Shown here piece after piece: positions 9,080 to 18,594 of a stretch of DNA of 56,536 nt; within the stretch, counting starts at the first letter, position 1; each line of letters begins with the position of its first letter. The position numbers and the translations under genes were made by a program. Below the pieces are notes generated by a model. It saw only the letters and a list, made by a program, of their open reading frames with translations. It did not search any database and had not been told where the DNA came from. Origin of the DNA: Parapedobacter soli (GTDB lineage: Bacteria; Bacteroidota; Bacteroidia; Sphingobacteriales; Sphingobacteriaceae); assembly GCF_025460835.1 (NCBI RefSeq), contig NZ_JAMXAY010000035.1, positions 1 through 56,536 on the forward strand, in the 5' to 3' direction.

Positions 9080-9087
9080 TAGGTTTG
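9080..9087 (+). promoter_or_regulatory. -7 element TAGGTTTG before the 9130 permease
   Basis: TAGGTTTG matches TAnnTTTG; a TTG at 9054-9056 could serve as a distant -33 (23-nt spacer). The start of transcription would be near 9094, about 36 nt before the ATG. Confidence 0.45.
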
Positions 9088-9129
9088 GCCATACACTGAC
9101 GAATTACCTGAATTGTAAAGGAGAATAGT

Positions 9130-10623
9130 ATGTTATTTAAAAAATCGATTCCAACCTTAATCGCAGAGGCCGCGGAGAGTGGCGAAGGAACACTGAAACG
9201 GACATTAACGAGTAGTGGGTTGGTTGCGCTGGGCGTTGGTGCTATCATCGGTGCCGGTCTCTTCTCACTTACCGGTATAGCTGCTGCTGAGAATGCGGGC
9301 CCTGCCGTGACGATCTCATTTATCATTGCCGCCACGGGCTGTGCATTCGCCGGGTTATGCTACGCCGAGTTTGCCGCCATGATTCCCGTGGCAGGAAGCG
9401 CCTATACCTATTCTTATGCCACCATGGGCGAATTTGTAGCTTGGGTAATCGGGTGGGATTTGGTACTCGAGTACGCCCTCGGTGCCGCTACGGTGGCATC
9501 GAGTTGGTCTCAATATTTTGAACAGTTTTTATCCGAATTCGGTATCCATATCCCACACGCCTTCCTCCACGGCCCCTGGGAAGGGGGTATTGTGAACATA
9601 CCCGCCATCATCATCGTTTGCCTCCTGTCGTTGCTGCTCATGCGGGGCACGCAGGAGTCGTCGTTCGTCAACAACATACTGGTAATCGTGAAAGTAGCGG
9701 TGGTGCTGATATTCATAGCGCTGGGCTGGAGCTTCATCAATCCGGCAAACCACGTGCCGTTCATCCCTGCAAACGAGGGGGAACAAATGCTCAAATCGGG
9801 CGAACTAGGTTTCTTTGAGTTTTTCCGAAGCGACTATTTCGGCCAATACGGCATCAGTGGTATCATGCGGGGTGCAGGTGTGGTATTCTTCGCTTTCATC
9901 GGATTTGATGCGGTAAGTACAGCTGCGCAAGAAGCCAAGAACCCGCAAAAAGGAATGCCTATCGGCATCATCGGGTCACTCATCGTTTGTACAGTCCTTT
10001 ACGTACTGTTCTCTTTTGTGATGACCGGACTGGAAAACTACCAGGCATTTGCCGGCGACGCTAAGCCCGTAGCCACGGCATTCGCAAAAACGGGATATAC
10101 CTTTCTGAATACCGCCTTAATCGTAGCCATCCTCACTGGTTACACCTCAGTGATGCTGGTGATGTTACTCGGCCAGAGCCGCGTGTTTTATACCATGAGT
10201 AAAGACGGGCTGCTGCCTAAGTTCTTCTCGGATTTGTCCAAAAGACAAACACCGTGGAAGACCAATGCCATATTCATGGTCTTCATCAGCATTTTCGCTG
10301 GGTTTGTTCCCGTCGCCGAATTGGGCCACATGGTAAGTATCGGAACGTTGTTTGCATTCACATTGGTATGCATCGGTGTGATGGTACTCCGCAAAACAAA
10401 CCCCAATGCAGCACGGCCTTTCCGTACACCGCTGGTACCGTTGGTGCCGATACTCGGTATCGTCGTATGTATCGCGATGATGGCCTCCCTTCCCGTTGAA
10501 AGCTGGGAACGGCTAGCAATCTGGATGGCTGTCGGCATTGTTATCTACTTTTCATACAGCAGATACCATAGCAAGATACGGCTTGCTGAAAAAGCCAAGC
10601 AATCGCAAGACCCTACCGCGTAA
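9130..10623 (+). CDS. Cationic amino acid transporter-like APC permease
   Basis: This 497-residue protein resembles the CAT/YhdG branch of the APC superfamily, which imports arginine, lysine or branched substrates. The N-terminal cytoplasmic stretch leads to helix 1 with LGVGAIIGAGLFSLTG near residue 36, then AENAGPAV and CYAEFAAMIPVAGSAYTY, all hallmarks of the branch. A conserved FFAFIGFDAVSTAAQE lies near residue 257. It is monocistronic, with its own -7 element and a terminator at 10648. The exact substrate is not readable. Confidence 0.9.
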   Translation: MLFKKSIPTLIAEAAESGEGTLKRTLTSSGLVALGVGAIIGAGLFSLTGIAAAENAGPAVTISFIIAATGCAFAGLCYAEFAAMIPVAGSAYTYSYATMGEFVAWVIGWDLVLEYALGAATVASSWSQYFEQFLSEFGIHIPHAFLHGPWEGGIVNIPAIIIVCLLSLLLMRGTQESSFVNNILVIVKVAVVLIFIALGWSFINPANHVPFIPANEGEQMLKSGELGFFEFFRSDYFGQYGISGIMRGAGVVFFAFIGFDAVSTAAQEAKNPQKGMPIGIIGSLIVCTVLYVLFSFVMTGLENYQAFAGDAKPVATAFAKTGYTFLNTALIVAILTGYTSVMLVMLLGQSRVFYTMSKDGLLPKFFSDLSKRQTPWKTNAIFMVFISIFAGFVPVAELGHMVSIGTLFAFTLVCIGVMVLRKTNPNAARPFRTPLVPLVPILGIVVCIAMMASLPVESWERLAIWMAVGIVIYFSYSRYHSKIRLAEKAKQSQDPTA

Positions 10624-10647
10624 GCGGGATAAACACAATGATTTTGT

Positions 10648-10682
10648 ACTGCCTTCCATTTATATGGGAGGCAGTTTTTTTT
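10648..10682 (+). terminator. Intrinsic terminator after the 9130 permease
   Basis: ACTGCCTTCCAT pairs with ATGGGAGGCAGT (one mismatch) around a TTAT loop, followed by eight T residues. Confidence 0.9.
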
Positions 10683-10769
10683 ATAGGCGATATTCACACC
10701 TCAACTGGATTGTTGACAAAAAATACGTTAGATAATAATTTGCTAACGCAAATTTAACACCTAAAAAGT

Positions 10770-10777
10770 TACCTTTG
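10770..10777 (+). promoter_or_regulatory. -7 element TACCTTTG before the TonB receptor
   Basis: TACCTTTG matches the -7 consensus. The nearest TTTG (10739-10742) is too far for an ideal -33, so the promoter may need an activator. Transcription would start near 10784, leaving a leader of about 117 nt before ATG 10901. Confidence 0.45.
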
Positions 10778-10900
10778 CAGCGTAACATACCATTCACCCC
10801 ATGAATGAATCGTTTCCTAGCGCACGCGACATCATTCTTTTCAACAAGAAAAGCTGCATTTCACTGTTTACATCTGACTTTATCATTTTATTATTTACGC

Positions 10901-13537
10901 ATGAACACAAAAACTACTAAATGTTTTGTACTGGCTGCTATGCTGATGCTGCTTAGCAACCATTCGTGGGCACAACGTGTGCTCACCGGCAAAGTTACCG
11001 ACCGGGAGGGTCCCGTGGCCGGTGCCACTGTCCTGGTCAAAGGCACATCCAGTGCCACGGCTACAGACAGCGATGGGAATTTCAGCCTCTCTACCGACGT
11101 GGAATCGGGCGAACTGATTGTCCGTATCCTCGGTTTCACCAGCAAATCCGTGCCTTTTTCGTCGCAGGCAAACCTAGGCACCATCATTTTGACATCGTCC
11201 GACTCACAGTCGCTTGAAGAGGTAGTGGTTGTGGGTCGCGGTATCATAGACATCGCCGAAGACCGCAAAACACCCATCGCGGTATCTACGGTGTCGCGTG
11301 CAGAGATCTTGGAAAAAGGGGTTGGGAACGTCGAATTCCCCGAGATCATGAAAAATATCCCCTCTGTGTTCATCACCAACCAAGCGGGCGGCTTTGGCGA
11401 CAGCCAGAACTTCCTCCGTGGGTTCGACCAATCCAACACGGCTTACTTATTGAACGGACAGCCGATCAACGGCATGGAAGACGGCAATATGTACTGGTCG
11501 AACTGGAGCTCCATAGCCGATATCGCTAATGCTGTGCAGGTTCAACGCGGTCTGGGCTCTTCCAAATTGGCCATCTCCTCCGTGGGCGGAACGGTCAACA
11601 TCGTGACAAAAGCCACCGATATGCAAGAAGGCGGTTCAGTACGATTCATCACCGGAAACTATGGCTACGCCAAAGGAACCGTTTCATACAACACCGGGCT
11701 ACGCGGAAAGTGGGGTTTCTCCATGTTGCTCGACTACTGGCGCGGCGATGGGAAATATGCTAAAGGCACCGCAGGCGAAGGACAAAGCTACTTCTTCTCC
11801 GTAGGCTACAAACCCAACGAGCGGCATAATTTCAATGTCATGGTATTCGGCGCGCCGCAATGGCACGACCAGAATTATTCCAAAGCATTGGAAACTAGCC
11901 GTAACTCAAACGGAACCATCCGAACCCCAGGCTACGACATCACCGGTATCAAAGGAAACTCCAACTACGGTTACCTGAATGGCGAAGGCCTCGCCATCCG
12001 TAAAAACTATTACCACAAGCCGGTTGCAAACTTCAACTGGGACTTTGACATCAACGAGAAATCGTCGTTGTCTACCGTAGTTTATGCATCACTGGGACGT
12101 GGCGGTGGCGCAGGACCCCTGGGAAATGGACTGAGCTTCATCGGCCCCGAATTCGGCGGCGGTTACCTGTCTGATGGTTCGATTAACTGGCAGGGTGTTG
12201 TAGATTACAACGCGACCATTGCTAACGGCATCGGCGCTGGTCGTGACGGGTCTATGCTGCGTGCATCTGCCAACAACCACGCCTGGTATGGTCTGGTAAC
12301 GAATTACAACTTCGATACCCAGCGCTATTTTACCTTTAACGTGGGTGCCGACATCCGTTTCTACCATGGCGACCACTTCCAGCAATTGGTCGACAAATTA
12401 GGACTGCAAGCGTGGAACGCTCCGAACGCCAACCGCGGTGAGGGCGATTACCTGGTCACGAAGACTTTCAAAGCCAACCCATGGACTGCCTTATTCAACC
12501 CTGCCGCTGAAGAATACCGCGTGGGCTACGACAACTCCGAGCAAATCAATTACCAAGGCGTATTCGGGCAGGCTGAGTTCAGCAATGGCATCGTTTCGGC
12601 GTTCGTCCAAGGGGCAGTTTCCAACCAGTCCTACCAGAAGTTCGACCGCTGGAACTACGCCGGCGGCCAAGCCGAATCACCTGTAGAAAACAAGCTAGGT
12701 TATAACGCCAAAGCGGGCCTCTCATTCAATTTCGAAGAAAACCACACCATCTTCGCAAACGCCGGGTTCTACTCCCGCCAGCCGTTCCTGGATAACGTAT
12801 TCATCCAGAACACGGTGGATTTCACCGATCCGGTGGTAGACAACGAAGAGATTTTGGGCCTTGAAGCCGGATACCGGTTTACGACCACTAACTTGACGGT
12901 CAACCTGAACGGCTACTACACGTCATGGGCAAACCGATTCCTCCTGTTTGGCGGATCTTATGGCAATGACAATATAGATGGTGCTTACCTGCTTACCGGC
13001 ATCACCCAGTTGCATAAGGGGTTGGAGCTCGATTTCCAATCGTATATCACACCCAGCTGGATGCTGCGTGGGTATGCCACGGTGGGCGACTGGCAGTACG
13101 ACGGAGAAACACCGTTCCGCTTCCGTGAAGAAGTAAATTCTGAGATTATCGGTACCGGCGATTTGGATTTGTCAGGTGTTAAAGTGGGCAATGCGCCGCA
13201 GACCTCCTTTGGCTTGGGCACCAAATACAACATCCTCCCCGACCTATCGGTCGATGTGGATTTCAACTTCTACGACAATCTATACGGCCAGGTAAATCCC
13301 GAAGATGTGGTTGGCGCCGCGCTTGACAATGAAGTTTATGCTTCTGAGAAGTTGGATGGCTTCGGCATTGTGGATGCCGGCCTTTCATACACTTTCCGCT
13401 TAGGTGTCCAGCGGCTTAAATTCAGGGGCAACGTGTACAACGTGTTCAATAAAGAGTACTTCGGCCGTAAAGACGGTTTCGGGTACTTTTACGGCTTGGG
13501 CACCACTTGGAATGCCGGGCTCACCTACAGCTTCTAA
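10901..13537 (+). CDS. TonB-dependent receptor
   Basis: This 878-residue outer-membrane protein has a signal peptide (hydrophobic core LAAMLMLL, cut at SWAQ), a carboxypeptidase-regulatory-like domain from about residue 25 (LTGKVTDREGPVAGATV), a TonB-box-like SLEEVVVVGRG near residue 105, a plug domain and a 22-stranded barrel ending in an aromatic residue (GLTYSF). Such receptors import iron complexes, vitamins or glycans with energy from TonB. No SusD partner, sigma factor or anti-sigma factor is adjacent, so the ligand cannot be inferred. I chose ATG 10901 over 10805 because only the former puts the hydrophobic signal near the N-terminus. Confidence 0.9.
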   Translation: MNTKTTKCFVLAAMLMLLSNHSWAQRVLTGKVTDREGPVAGATVLVKGTSSATATDSDGNFSLSTDVESGELIVRILGFTSKSVPFSSQANLGTIILTSSDSQSLEEVVVVGRGIIDIAEDRKTPIAVSTVSRAEILEKGVGNVEFPEIMKNIPSVFITNQAGGFGDSQNFLRGFDQSNTAYLLNGQPINGMEDGNMYWSNWSSIADIANAVQVQRGLGSSKLAISSVGGTVNIVTKATDMQEGGSVRFITGNYGYAKGTVSYNTGLRGKWGFSMLLDYWRGDGKYAKGTAGEGQSYFFSVGYKPNERHNFNVMVFGAPQWHDQNYSKALETSRNSNGTIRTPGYDITGIKGNSNYGYLNGEGLAIRKNYYHKPVANFNWDFDINEKSSLSTVVYASLGRGGGAGPLGNGLSFIGPEFGGGYLSDGSINWQGVVDYNATIANGIGAGRDGSMLRASANNHAWYGLVTNYNFDTQRYFTFNVGADIRFYHGDHFQQLVDKLGLQAWNAPNANRGEGDYLVTKTFKANPWTALFNPAAEEYRVGYDNSEQINYQGVFGQAEFSNGIVSAFVQGAVSNQSYQKFDRWNYAGGQAESPVENKLGYNAKAGLSFNFEENHTIFANAGFYSRQPFLDNVFIQNTVDFTDPVVDNEEILGLEAGYRFTTTNLTVNLNGYYTSWANRFLLFGGSYGNDNIDGAYLLTGITQLHKGLELDFQSYITPSWMLRGYATVGDWQYDGETPFRFREEVNSEIIGTGDLDLSGVKVGNAPQTSFGLGTKYNILPDLSVDVDFNFYDNLYGQVNPEDVVGAALDNEVYASEKLDGFGIVDAGLSYTFRLGVQRLKFRGNVYNVFNKEYFGRKDGFGYFYGLGTTWNAGLTYSF

Positions 13538-13563
13538 AACCCGTATCTAAAACCGGCATAACG

Positions 13564-13594
13564 GGCCGTTCCTTTGTGGGGACGGCCTTTTTTT
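13564..13594 (+). terminator. Intrinsic terminator of the TonB receptor
   Basis: GGCCGTTCC / GGGGACGGCC stem with a TTTGT loop followed by seven T residues; its T tract runs into the stop codon of the convergent MgtC-like gene. Confidence 0.85.
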
Positions 13595-14237
13595 ATGAGT
13601 TATAGTGGAACTCGTCCACATAAGGGAGCTCCATCATCGCATTGTTGAATTCGCTCAGGTTTCTCCGATCGGCCATCAGCTCAAAGACCACCGATAACTT
13701 ACGCGAGCGCTTGGCAACCGTTTTGCGGGTATACCTTATGCGATGCTCGTCCATCACCTGCTTCAGCTTCTCCAGGTTGCCGGTATCCATATCCTGGAAA
13801 CCCACATAGATGGTCCTCGTCAGAAACAACCGCTCCATCCCCTTCTCAACCTTGTGGAATATCGATAAGACAACCACCGTAATCACCGAAATGGAGAGCG
13901 CCAGGCTGTAGTAGCCGATTCCCGCCGCCATGCCGATGCCGGCCACTACCCAGATAACCGCTGCGGTAGTGAGGCCCATCACCGAAAACTTATCCTTGAA
14001 AATGACACCTGCGCCGATAAAGCCGATTCCGGTGATGATATTCGCCGCGATGCGGTCGTCGCTGCCCACCCCAAACCGGGAAGCGATGGTAAATACCGTA
14101 GCTCCCAAGCATATCAATACAATGGTGCGGAAACCTGCCGACTTATTCTTGTATTCACGTTCAAGCCCTACCAAGCTACCCGCCAAAAGGGATATCCCGA
14201 TAGCCACCAGGTCATTATTTTCGGGTAAAAATTCCAT
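13593..14237 (-). CDS. MgtC/SapB family membrane protein
   Basis: This 214-residue protein has five membrane helices in its first 140 residues, with the family motif GSLVGLEREYKNKSAGFRT near residue 22 and GIGFIGAGVIF near residue 72, then a soluble C-terminal ACT-like tail. MgtC proteins are linked to growth at low Mg2+ and, in pathogens, inhibition of the F-ATPase; in free-living species the role is unclear. Its ATG overlaps the mutS2 stop codon by one nucleotide (TAATG), so translation is coupled to mutS2. Confidence 0.88.
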   Translation of the reverse strand: MEFLPENNDLVAIGISLLAGSLVGLEREYKNKSAGFRTIVLICLGATVFTIASRFGVGSDDRIAANIITGIGFIGAGVIFKDKFSVMGLTTAAVIWVVAGIGMAAGIGYYSLALSISVITVVVLSIFHKVEKGMERLFLTRTIYVGFQDMDTGNLEKLKQVMDEHRIRYTRKTVAKRSRKLSVVFELMADRRNLSEFNNAMMELPYVDEFHYNS

Positions 14238-16612
14238 TAGTCCAGATAAGCGTATGTAATCCCTTCACCGCCCCGGTCGGGATGTTCGTCCTCCATCCGC
14301 GTCACTTCACCGTACTTGCGCAAATACTCACGGATAAATTTACGCAAAATACCGTCGCCTTTTCCATGCACGATTTTCAAGCTCGGGAACCCCATCATCA
14401 GCGCCCTGTCCAGGTGCTTCTCAATTTCTGAAAGCGCCGCTTCGGTGCGCATACCGCGTACATCCACCTCCGGACTGAAACTGGTTGCACTTTCAACCAA
14501 TGAAGTCTGGTTTGACCGACGGCCGGCACCTTTCTGCTTTTTTTTGTCGATCAACACCACGTTGCTGCGCTTTTGCACTGTGCGGAGCTCACCCATAGCC
14601 AATACGAGGTTGTTTTTTGCTGTACTGATAACTTCTGCCTCATTCCCCGTTCCCAGTATTTTAACCCAATCGCCCACTTGGATAGTAACCGGCTCGGCTG
14701 CTTTTTGTTTTGCTGCCACCACGGGCTTCTCTTTCGCCGTATGTTTGTCCAGCTCCTTATTCAGCTGTTTACGGAGTTCCTTGGTTTTGGCTTTATCGGC
14801 CTGGCTTTCGCGGATGCCAGAGATGGTGTTTTCCACCAGCTTATTAGCATTACGTATGATGTCACGTGCTTCCTCCCGCGCCTTGCCGAGGATGGCTTTT
14901 TTATTTTCCTCCAAGTAAGCCTGCAGCGCTTCATTTTCAGCTTTTAGCCTTACAAGCTGCCTTTCTTTTTGGCTAAGGGCCACTTTCGTGTCATGCACTT
15001 CTTTCTTGTCCCGTTCTAAATCCACCAACAGCGTATCTACCCGCTTCTGCTGCACACCGATCTTCTGCTTTGCCGCATTCAAAATACCCTTGTCCAAGCC
15101 AATCTTTTGGGCGATCTCGAACGCATACGAACTACCGGGCTTACCGGTTTGCAGGATATACAGCGGCTGCATGGCTACATTATCAAACAGCATGGAGGCA
15201 TTCTCAATCCCTTCGGTATTGCTCGCGAAAACCTTCAAATTCGAATAATGGGTAGTCACCACTCCGCGCACCTGCTTCCGGTTGAGCACTTCGAGCACCG
15301 CCTCGGCTATCGGGCCGCCAAAAAGCGGGTCCGTGCCGGTACCAAATTCATCGATCAACACCAAGGTTTTCGCATCCGCATGCGCCGAAAAGTATTTCAT
15401 TTTGGTGAGGTGAGCGCTGTACGTACTAAGGTCGCTCTCGATGGATTGGTCGTCACCGATATCCGCAAAAACACGGCGGAACACCCCCACGCGCGATGTA
15501 GGGTCGGCCGGGATAAGCAAACCTGCCTGGACCATGAGCTGCAGCAACCCGATTGTTTTCATACACACCGATTTGCCCCCTGCATTCGGTCCCGACACCA
15601 CCAGGATGCGCTGGCCCTCGTCGATGGTGGCATTCAACGGCACCACGGTGTGTTGCGTTCCCTTGAAATTAAGGAGCAGCAATGGGTGGCGGGCATTAAT
15701 CAACGATATCGATGCATCGGTCACCAATTCGGGCATATCGGCATCGATATCAATGGCAAACATCGCTTTAGCTCGAACGAAATCTACCTTGGCGAGCAGC
15801 CGGTGATAGTCAATCAGCAGTGGCACATGCGGTCTGATTTCATCGGTAAGGGCGGTGAGGATACGTACGATCTCCCGCCGCATGTCAAATTCCAGGTCGC
15901 GCACCTTATTATTGAGGTGGAACACTTCTTCGGGCTCGATATAAGCAGTCTGGCCGGTCGCCGATTCGTCGTGTATCCATCCCTTTATCCTGCGCTTATG
16001 CTCGGCGAGCACCGGTATACATAGGCGGCCGTCACGTACGGTCAGATTTCCATCGGCTGTCCACCCCTGCTGTTGTGCTGTACGGAATACCACATCTATC
16101 CGTTTTCTCGCTTCCTGCTCCGCCTTGGCAATACTGGTGATGATATCGGCCAGCACCGGCGATGCGTTGGATCTCACCTGCCCCTTAGCGTCAATGACAC
16201 GCTCGATAGACTTCAAGGTATCCTTTTCGATGGGGAGGTGCTCAAATAATGCCTCAAGGTTGACATACTGGCCCTCGCGCTCATTAAAGTAGCGGATAAT
16301 CGCAAATACCGTCCGCAAGGAAAGCATCAGCTGGAAAAACTCCTCTTCCGAAAGGAACGTACCCGCCACCCGCACTTTTTCGGCCAGCGGCTGTATGGGA
16401 TACAGGTGGTCTATGGGTAGCGGCGTATCATTGGTAAGTACTTCTTTGAATTCAACCGTTTGCCGTAAAAACCGATCGATCTGTTCGTAGCGCGTCTGTG
16501 GCTGTATCCGGTTTACGAGGGATTCACCCATATCGCTGAGGCATTTAGCGGCAATCAACGCCCTGATATCCGCAAAACCGAGTTTTTCTATGGCGTTATC
16601 CGGATAAGTCAT
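14237..16612 (-). CDS. mutS2: Endonuclease MutS2
   Basis: This 791-residue MutS2 protein acts on branched DNA or on collided ribosomes in other bacteria. The ATPase core has Walker A VVSGPNAGGKSVCMK near residue 345 and DEFGTGTDP near 425. A charged coiled coil with many Lys and Glu follows (about 520-660), and the C-terminal Smr nuclease domain carries VDVRGMRTEAAL and IVHGKGDGILR. An initial TTG at 16618 is less likely than ATG 16612, whose product begins MTYPDNAIEKLGF as in relatives. The upstream DUF4296 stop lies 2 nt before this ATG, and the downstream mgtC-like gene overlaps by 1 nt. Confidence 0.94.
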   Translation of the reverse strand: MTYPDNAIEKLGFADIRALIAAKCLSDMGESLVNRIQPQTRYEQIDRFLRQTVEFKEVLTNDTPLPIDHLYPIQPLAEKVRVAGTFLSEEEFFQLMLSLRTVFAIIRYFNEREGQYVNLEALFEHLPIEKDTLKSIERVIDAKGQVRSNASPVLADIITSIAKAEQEARKRIDVVFRTAQQQGWTADGNLTVRDGRLCIPVLAEHKRRIKGWIHDESATGQTAYIEPEEVFHLNNKVRDLEFDMRREIVRILTALTDEIRPHVPLLIDYHRLLAKVDFVRAKAMFAIDIDADMPELVTDASISLINARHPLLLLNFKGTQHTVVPLNATIDEGQRILVVSGPNAGGKSVCMKTIGLLQLMVQAGLLIPADPTSRVGVFRRVFADIGDDQSIESDLSTYSAHLTKMKYFSAHADAKTLVLIDEFGTGTDPLFGGPIAEAVLEVLNRKQVRGVVTTHYSNLKVFASNTEGIENASMLFDNVAMQPLYILQTGKPGSSYAFEIAQKIGLDKGILNAAKQKIGVQQKRVDTLLVDLERDKKEVHDTKVALSQKERQLVRLKAENEALQAYLEENKKAILGKAREEARDIIRNANKLVENTISGIRESQADKAKTKELRKQLNKELDKHTAKEKPVVAAKQKAAEPVTIQVGDWVKILGTGNEAEVISTAKNNLVLAMGELRTVQKRSNVVLIDKKKQKGAGRRSNQTSLVESATSFSPEVDVRGMRTEAALSEIEKHLDRALMMGFPSLKIVHGKGDGILRKFIREYLRKYGEVTRMEDEHPDRGGEGITYAYLD

Positions 16613-16614
16613 TG

Positions 16615-17289
16615 TCAACTGATTTTCTTGATAGGCCTTACTGCGGGCCGGGTATACTCGTTCTCTTGCGGTGGAGGTACGGTACTCGGTTGGCTCAATG
16701 GCTTGGTTTCCGGCGCACTGTGGCCGTCCAAGGGAACAACATCCCTCAGCCCTATTGCCTCAAACAAGCGCTTCCGCAGTAAATCGTAGGTTACCGGTAT
16801 GGGTTGTCCGTACTTCAGGCTATCGGGGCCGTCCAAACGCAGTAGGTACCGCTTGCGCTTGAAGTCCAGCGAGTCGCGGTTCACCTTCCGCAAGCTGTCC
16901 GTGCGATGTGCGTTCGCAATTGAGTCGGTCCGTCGCTGCTCGGCATACTTTTCTTCAATGGCCCGCTGCTCGGCCGTGTTGTACGCTTCCAGTCGTTTGT
17001 CAATATTGGCATACATCGTCTTCATCAACTCCGGGCGAGTCGAATAAAACTCGATGCTGCGCTCAAACGTGGTCGAGTCAATCCCGTAGTGGTTGAAAAT
17101 AGCACTGTAATAAGCATCCCGGTAACTGCGTGCCGAATCGAGCGGCATAGCGGCAAGCTGGCCATCAGCCAAGTGCATATCCAACAAAAGAGGCTCCATT
17201 TGTTTCTGGGGCACGATACCTTCCGGCACCTTGCGCCCACAGGCGATACCAAACAACAAAATCGTTAATACGATGATTATCAGCCGCAT
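16615..17289 (-). CDS. DUF4296 domain lipoprotein
   Basis: This 224-residue protein starts with a lipoprotein signal (LTILLFGIACG, lipidated Cys at residue 17) and then shows the DUF4296 pattern MEPLLLDMHLADGQLA and YYSAIFNHYGIDSTTFERSIEFYSTRPE, known only from Bacteroidota. The middle is a charged helix rich in Arg and Asp, and the C-terminal 40 residues are Pro-rich and probably disordered. It lies 2 nt upstream of mutS2 in the same operon. The family has no known function; an envelope location is likely. Confidence 0.8.
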   Translation of the reverse strand: MRLIIIVLTILLFGIACGRKVPEGIVPQKQMEPLLLDMHLADGQLAAMPLDSARSYRDAYYSAIFNHYGIDSTTFERSIEFYSTRPELMKTMYANIDKRLEAYNTAEQRAIEEKYAEQRRTDSIANAHRTDSLRKVNRDSLDFKRKRYLLRLDGPDSLKYGQPIPVTYDLLRKRLFEAIGLRDVVPLDGHSAPETKPLSQPSTVPPPQENEYTRPAVRPIKKIS

Positions 17290-17354
17290 GTAATTATCTT
17301 ACCTCATCTATAGCTATATGCTTATCGCCTATTTGCCGATTCCCCCGAACTGTC

Positions 17355-17386
17355 CTTGATGGATACCCGTAGGTTTCGTAGTTTTG
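17355..17386 (+). promoter_or_regulatory. Promoter of the yggS operon
   Basis: CTTG at 17355-17358 and TAGTTTTG at 17379-17386 are 20 nt apart, close to the Bacteroidota consensus. Transcription would begin near 17393. Confidence 0.55.
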
Positions 17387-17400
17387 TGCAAACTTAGACA

Positions 17401-17421
17401 AATTGCAATTTAAATGCAATT
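17401..17421. repeat. Palindrome in the yggS leader
   Basis: AATTGCA (17401-17407) is inverted as TGCAATT (17415-17421) around a 7-nt AT core. It lies just after the predicted transcription start and before the chosen start codon, where an operator could act; no regulator is identified. Confidence 0.35.
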
Positions 17422-17443
17422 ACACAAAAGTAGTACCGTATTT

Positions 17444-18109
17444 ATGGATATCGCCAATCAAATAAAAACTATCAACAACGAGCTAAGCCGTTTAAATGTC
17501 ACACTGGTCGCTGTGTCGAAGACCAAGCCACCCGAGGTGATCCAGGAGGCATACGATGCCGGCCAACGGATTTTCGGCGAAAATATCGTTCAGGAACTGG
17601 TGGGTAAATATGATGTGCTCCCCAAAGATATCCAGTGGCACCTTATCGGCCACCTTCAGCGCAACAAAGTAAAATACATCGCTCCGTTCATTACGCTCAT
17701 CCATTCCGTAGACAGCCTGAAGCTGTTGAAAGAAATCGATAAACAGGCTGCCAAAAACAACCGCGTCATCGATTGCCTATTGCAGATACATATTGCTGCC
17801 GAGGACACCAAGTTTGGGCTGGACCATGTGGAGCTTATTGAGTTACTGCGGTCGGAAGAGCTCGTGGGGTTAAACCATGTACGTATACGCGGACTGATGG
17901 GCATCGCCACCAACACCAGCAACGAGCGTGAAGTAAAGGCAGAGTTCGGCGAACTGAAGTCGCTGTTCGATGGTGTCAAAGTGAGCTTTTTCAAGGATGT
18001 GGATTATTTTGATATCCTATCCATGGGCATGTCGGCCGATTATAAAATTGCTATCGAGCAAGGTTGCACCATGGTGCGGCTGGGAAGTACACTTTTTGGA
18101 AACCGTTGA
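17444..18109 (+). CDS. YggS/PROSC family PLP-binding protein
   Basis: This 221-residue protein is the pyridoxal phosphate homeostasis protein, a single-domain PLP-barrel without known enzymatic turnover. The PLP lysine is in VAVSKTKPPE (about residue 25), followed by FGENIVQEL, WHLIGHLQRNK and the C-terminal phosphate-binding SMGMSADYKIAIEQGCTMVRLG. I use ATG 17444 because an ATG at 17414 lies inside a palindrome and adds residues the family lacks. The stop overlaps the next gene's TTG by three nucleotides (TTGA). Confidence 0.92.
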   Translation: MDIANQIKTINNELSRLNVTLVAVSKTKPPEVIQEAYDAGQRIFGENIVQELVGKYDVLPKDIQWHLIGHLQRNKVKYIAPFITLIHSVDSLKLLKEIDKQAAKNNRVIDCLLQIHIAAEDTKFGLDHVELIELLRSEELVGLNHVRIRGLMGIATNTSNEREVKAEFGELKSLFDGVKVSFFKDVDYFDILSMGMSADYKIAIEQGCTMVRLGSTLFGNR

Positions 18110-18591
18110 AAACGCTAGCCCCCCATATCCGCAAAGCCGCTGCCGCAGATTGTCCGCAGTTACTGGAGTTGGTCAGGGAGCTCGCACGGTATGAACGCGT
18201 TCCCGACGAGGTAACCGTAAGCCTGGCCGAATTTATCGATGCCGGATTCGGTGATAAGCCTGTATGGGAGGCATTCGTGGCCGAGGTCGACGGCCGCATT
18301 GTGGGCATGTCGCTCTTCTACATACGGTACTCCACCTGGAAAGGCCGCCGCCTCTATCTCGAAGACATCATCGTTACGGAAGCCATGCGGGGCAAAGGCG
18401 TGGGCAAGTTGCTTTTTGACGAAACCTGGAAGCTGTGTCAAGCACGGAATTATAACGGAATGGTATGGCAGGTGCTGGACTGGAACGAACCGGCCATCCG
18501 CTTTTACGAAAAATATGGAGCGACTTTTGACGGTGAATGGATAAATGTATCGCTCGCTGGTAATGCAACGACGAACGGGCAAAAAAAATAA
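18106..18591 (+). CDS. GNAT family N-acetyltransferase
   Basis: This 161-residue protein is a Gcn5-related acetyltransferase, with the acetyl-CoA loop motif VTEAMRGKGVGKLLF near residue 90 and the C-terminal VLDWNEPAIRFYEKYGA. It resembles the diamine/thialysine acetyltransferase (SSAT-like) subgroup with IRKAAAADCPQLLELVRELA at the N-terminus. I place the start at TTG 18106, which overlaps the yggS stop as TTGA and begins right at the family N-terminus; an ATG at 18064 would add a non-homologous stretch inside yggS. The acceptor is unknown. Confidence 0.85.
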   Translation: MKTLAPHIRKAAAADCPQLLELVRELARYERVPDEVTVSLAEFIDAGFGDKPVWEAFVAEVDGRIVGMSLFYIRYSTWKGRRLYLEDIIVTEAMRGKGVGKLLFDETWKLCQARNYNGMVWQVLDWNEPAIRFYEKYGATFDGEWINVSLAGNATTNGQKK

Positions 18592-18594
18592 ACA

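Noticed and set aside
10805-10900. Longer N-terminus of the TonB receptor from ATG 10805
   Set aside because: It would put about 30 extra residues before the signal peptide; ATG 10901 gives a normal signal.
15107-16024. 305-codon open frame on the plus strand opposite mutS2
   Set aside because: It is a shadow of the mutS2 coding frame: His/Arg/Gly-rich, no recognisable domain, fully inside a well-supported gene.
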